From JBMSHD01 sp049416425 (GTDB taxonomy: Bacteria > Pseudomonadota > Gammaproteobacteria > Francisellales > Francisellaceae), in contig JBMSHD010000109.1 in assembly GCA_049416425.1 (NCBI GenBank), positions 1 through 6,786 on the forward strand: DNA of 6,786 nt, read 5' to 3'. This document shows, one piece after another, positions 5,779-6,786 of the stretch (the stretch's first letter is position 1; each line of letters starts with the position of its first letter). The notes below the pieces were generated by a model. It ran no database searches, had not been told where the DNA came from, and saw nothing but the letters and a program-made list of their open reading frames with translations. The position numbers were made by a program, and so were the translations under genes.

Positions 5779-6786
5779 ATGTCTAAACAAAAATATTTTT
5801 TATTAATTGATTATAATTTATCGAGATATGATGAAGTCAAATACATGTTAGATTATGTTAGAACAACATATAGTTTGCATACAATTTTAATACGAAGCGA
5901 GCCTAAACAATATGATTTTGATCTGGCTGATTTTGTAATAGATGCGGCACCACGAAATCCAAGATTTGTGGAACAAACAAAAACGAAGTTACTAGATCTA
6001 CAACTAGATATTATTGCGGGTATTGTTTTCTCTGATGATGCAACGGTAGCAGGCGCAAAACTGCTGACATCTCTAGGAATAGCTTGTGATGACTCGAATT
6101 TAGCAATAAATGCCTTTAGTAAAAGTGCATATCGTGAAGCAGAAAGTCGGTCTAGGCTAGCAGTAGATAACCAATCTTTATATTTACCAAAATTCATGAA
6201 AATTCATACAATTCAAGATTTAAAATCATTTATTAGAGAGCAACAAGAAGACTTTATAGTTATTAAACCTGCACAAGAAGGAAATAATAGAGGTGTTATT
6301 AAACTTTCAAAAAACTCATGTGACGCTGAAATAATTAATGCTTTTGCTGAATTAAAACCTTACCTGTCTGATGGCATAATTGCAGAAAGCGGTATCCCTT
6401 TTGATGAAGAATTCTCTGTAGACGGATTAGGAGACATGACCTTTATTACAGAGAAAATATCTGTTAATGAGAAATACCCCGTAGAATATGGACAACTATT
6501 GCCGGCATGCATTGATAATGAGAGAGAAAGAAAATTATTGTCCGCCGGACGTATAGCTAACTCCATCATAGGACAGAATCATGGGCCTTTCCATAATGAA
6601 ATTCGTATTGCGGCAGATAATAGTTCAACAGCTATTATAGAACCTAATCGACGACCTGGAGGCATGAAAATATGGATGTTGGCTGAACTTGTATATGGCA
6701 AAAATTTATTTAAAGACTGGATTGATTCTATCATTAGGAACGCGCTCAAAATAACTTCCCATTATTGTATTCATATTGTTCATACG
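5779..6786 (+). CDS. ATP-grasp carboxylate-amine ligase-like enzyme, C-terminus cut by window edge
   Basis: The first 336 residues of a predicted cytoplasmic ligase that would activate a carboxylate as acyl phosphate with ATP and join it to an amine. After an N-terminal pre-ATP-grasp Rossmann-like domain (about 1-110, FLLIDYN at 7-13, GIVFSDDATV at 81-90) comes the ATP-grasp core. FIVIKPAQEGNNRGV (159-173) has the ATP-binding K163, FDEEFSVDGL (208-217) has the adenine-side Glu, HNEIRI (272-277) has N273 and E274, and IIEPNRRPGG (286-295) has metal-binding E288 and N290 with R292. All key residues are present, so it looks active. The layout resembles L-amino-acid ligases and ligases of peptide or natural-product pathways (usually 400 or more residues), but substrates cannot be inferred. 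A moderate AAAAGAG site lies about 9 nt before the ATG. It follows a small ORF by 20 bp and is probably controlled by the divergent HTH gene. Confidence 0.85.
   Translation, partial: MSKQKYFLLIDYNLSRYDEVKYMLDYVRTTYSLHTILIRSEPKQYDFDLADFVIDAAPRNPRFVEQTKTKLLDLQLDIIAGIVFSDDATVAGAKLLTSLGIACDDSNLAINAFSKSAYREAESRSRLAVDNQSLYLPKFMKIHTIQDLKSFIREQQEDFIVIKPAQEGNNRGVIKLSKNSCDAEIINAFAELKPYLSDGIIAESGIPFDEEFSVDGLGDMTFITEKISVNEKYPVEYGQLLPACIDNERERKLLSAGRIANSIIGQNHGPFHNEIRIAADNSSTAIIEPNRRPGGMKIWMLAELVYGKNLFKDWIDSIIRNALKITSHYCIHIVHT

Noticed and set aside
5853..6197. Open frames antisense to the ATP-grasp gene here and at 6360-6569
   Set aside because: The plus-strand frame has intact ATP-grasp motifs throughout; the antisense frames are shadows.
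1..6786. tRNA, rRNA, CRISPR arrays, insertion sequences
   Set aside because: No cloverleaf-like segment, spaced direct repeats, transposase motifs or terminal inverted repeats were seen by eye.

Overview
The window looks like chromosomal DNA of a gammaproteobacterium with moderate to low GC content. The visible ParE is very close in motif order to the enterobacterial topoisomerase IV B subunit. The LysR regulator carries OxyR hallmarks, and the TIGR01777-type SDR protein and a two-repeat PQ-loop membrane protein fit the same class. The PQ-loop protein and the Xre-like regulator remind me of proteins from Legionella/Coxiella relatives. That placement comes from memory of family style, not from a search.

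Layout. Positions 1-1335 (minus) hold the first 445 codons of parE, whose C-terminus lies outside the window. A 659-bp gap (1336-1994) separates it from the divergent oxyR-like gene (1995-2888, plus). The gap holds candidate promoters for both genes, two small palindromes and only weak short reading frames. A clear rho-independent terminator closes oxyR at 2921-2944. Next comes a PQ-loop membrane protein (3022-3645, plus) with its own promoter. It is convergent with, and overlaps by 22 bp, an SDR epimerase-family gene (3624-4532, minus). Upstream of the SDR gene lies the broken 3' end of an MFS transporter gene (4633-4902, minus), which keeps the last two membrane segments and carries an in-frame stop.

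Right of the MFS remnant the DNA becomes clearly more AT-rich and the content changes to accessory type. It holds a phage-repressor-like HTH regulator (4933-5436, minus), a divergent intergenic region with an imperfect inverted repeat over the regulator's promoter, a small unrecognised 81-codon gene (5513-5758, plus), and the first 336 codons of an ATP-grasp carboxylate-amine ligase-like enzyme (5779 to the window edge, plus). The simplest reading is that an acquired module replaced most of the MFS gene. The module would be a small peptide or partner plus an ATP-grasp ligase, probably controlled by the divergent HTH protein.

The left two thirds look like ordinary housekeeping and stress genes. 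Two points there stand out. The OxyR-like protein keeps the peroxide-sensing cysteine (C201) but has Asn where the classical resolving cysteine should be. The ligase module on the right edge is the best candidate for an undescribed system, but it is cut off by the window.
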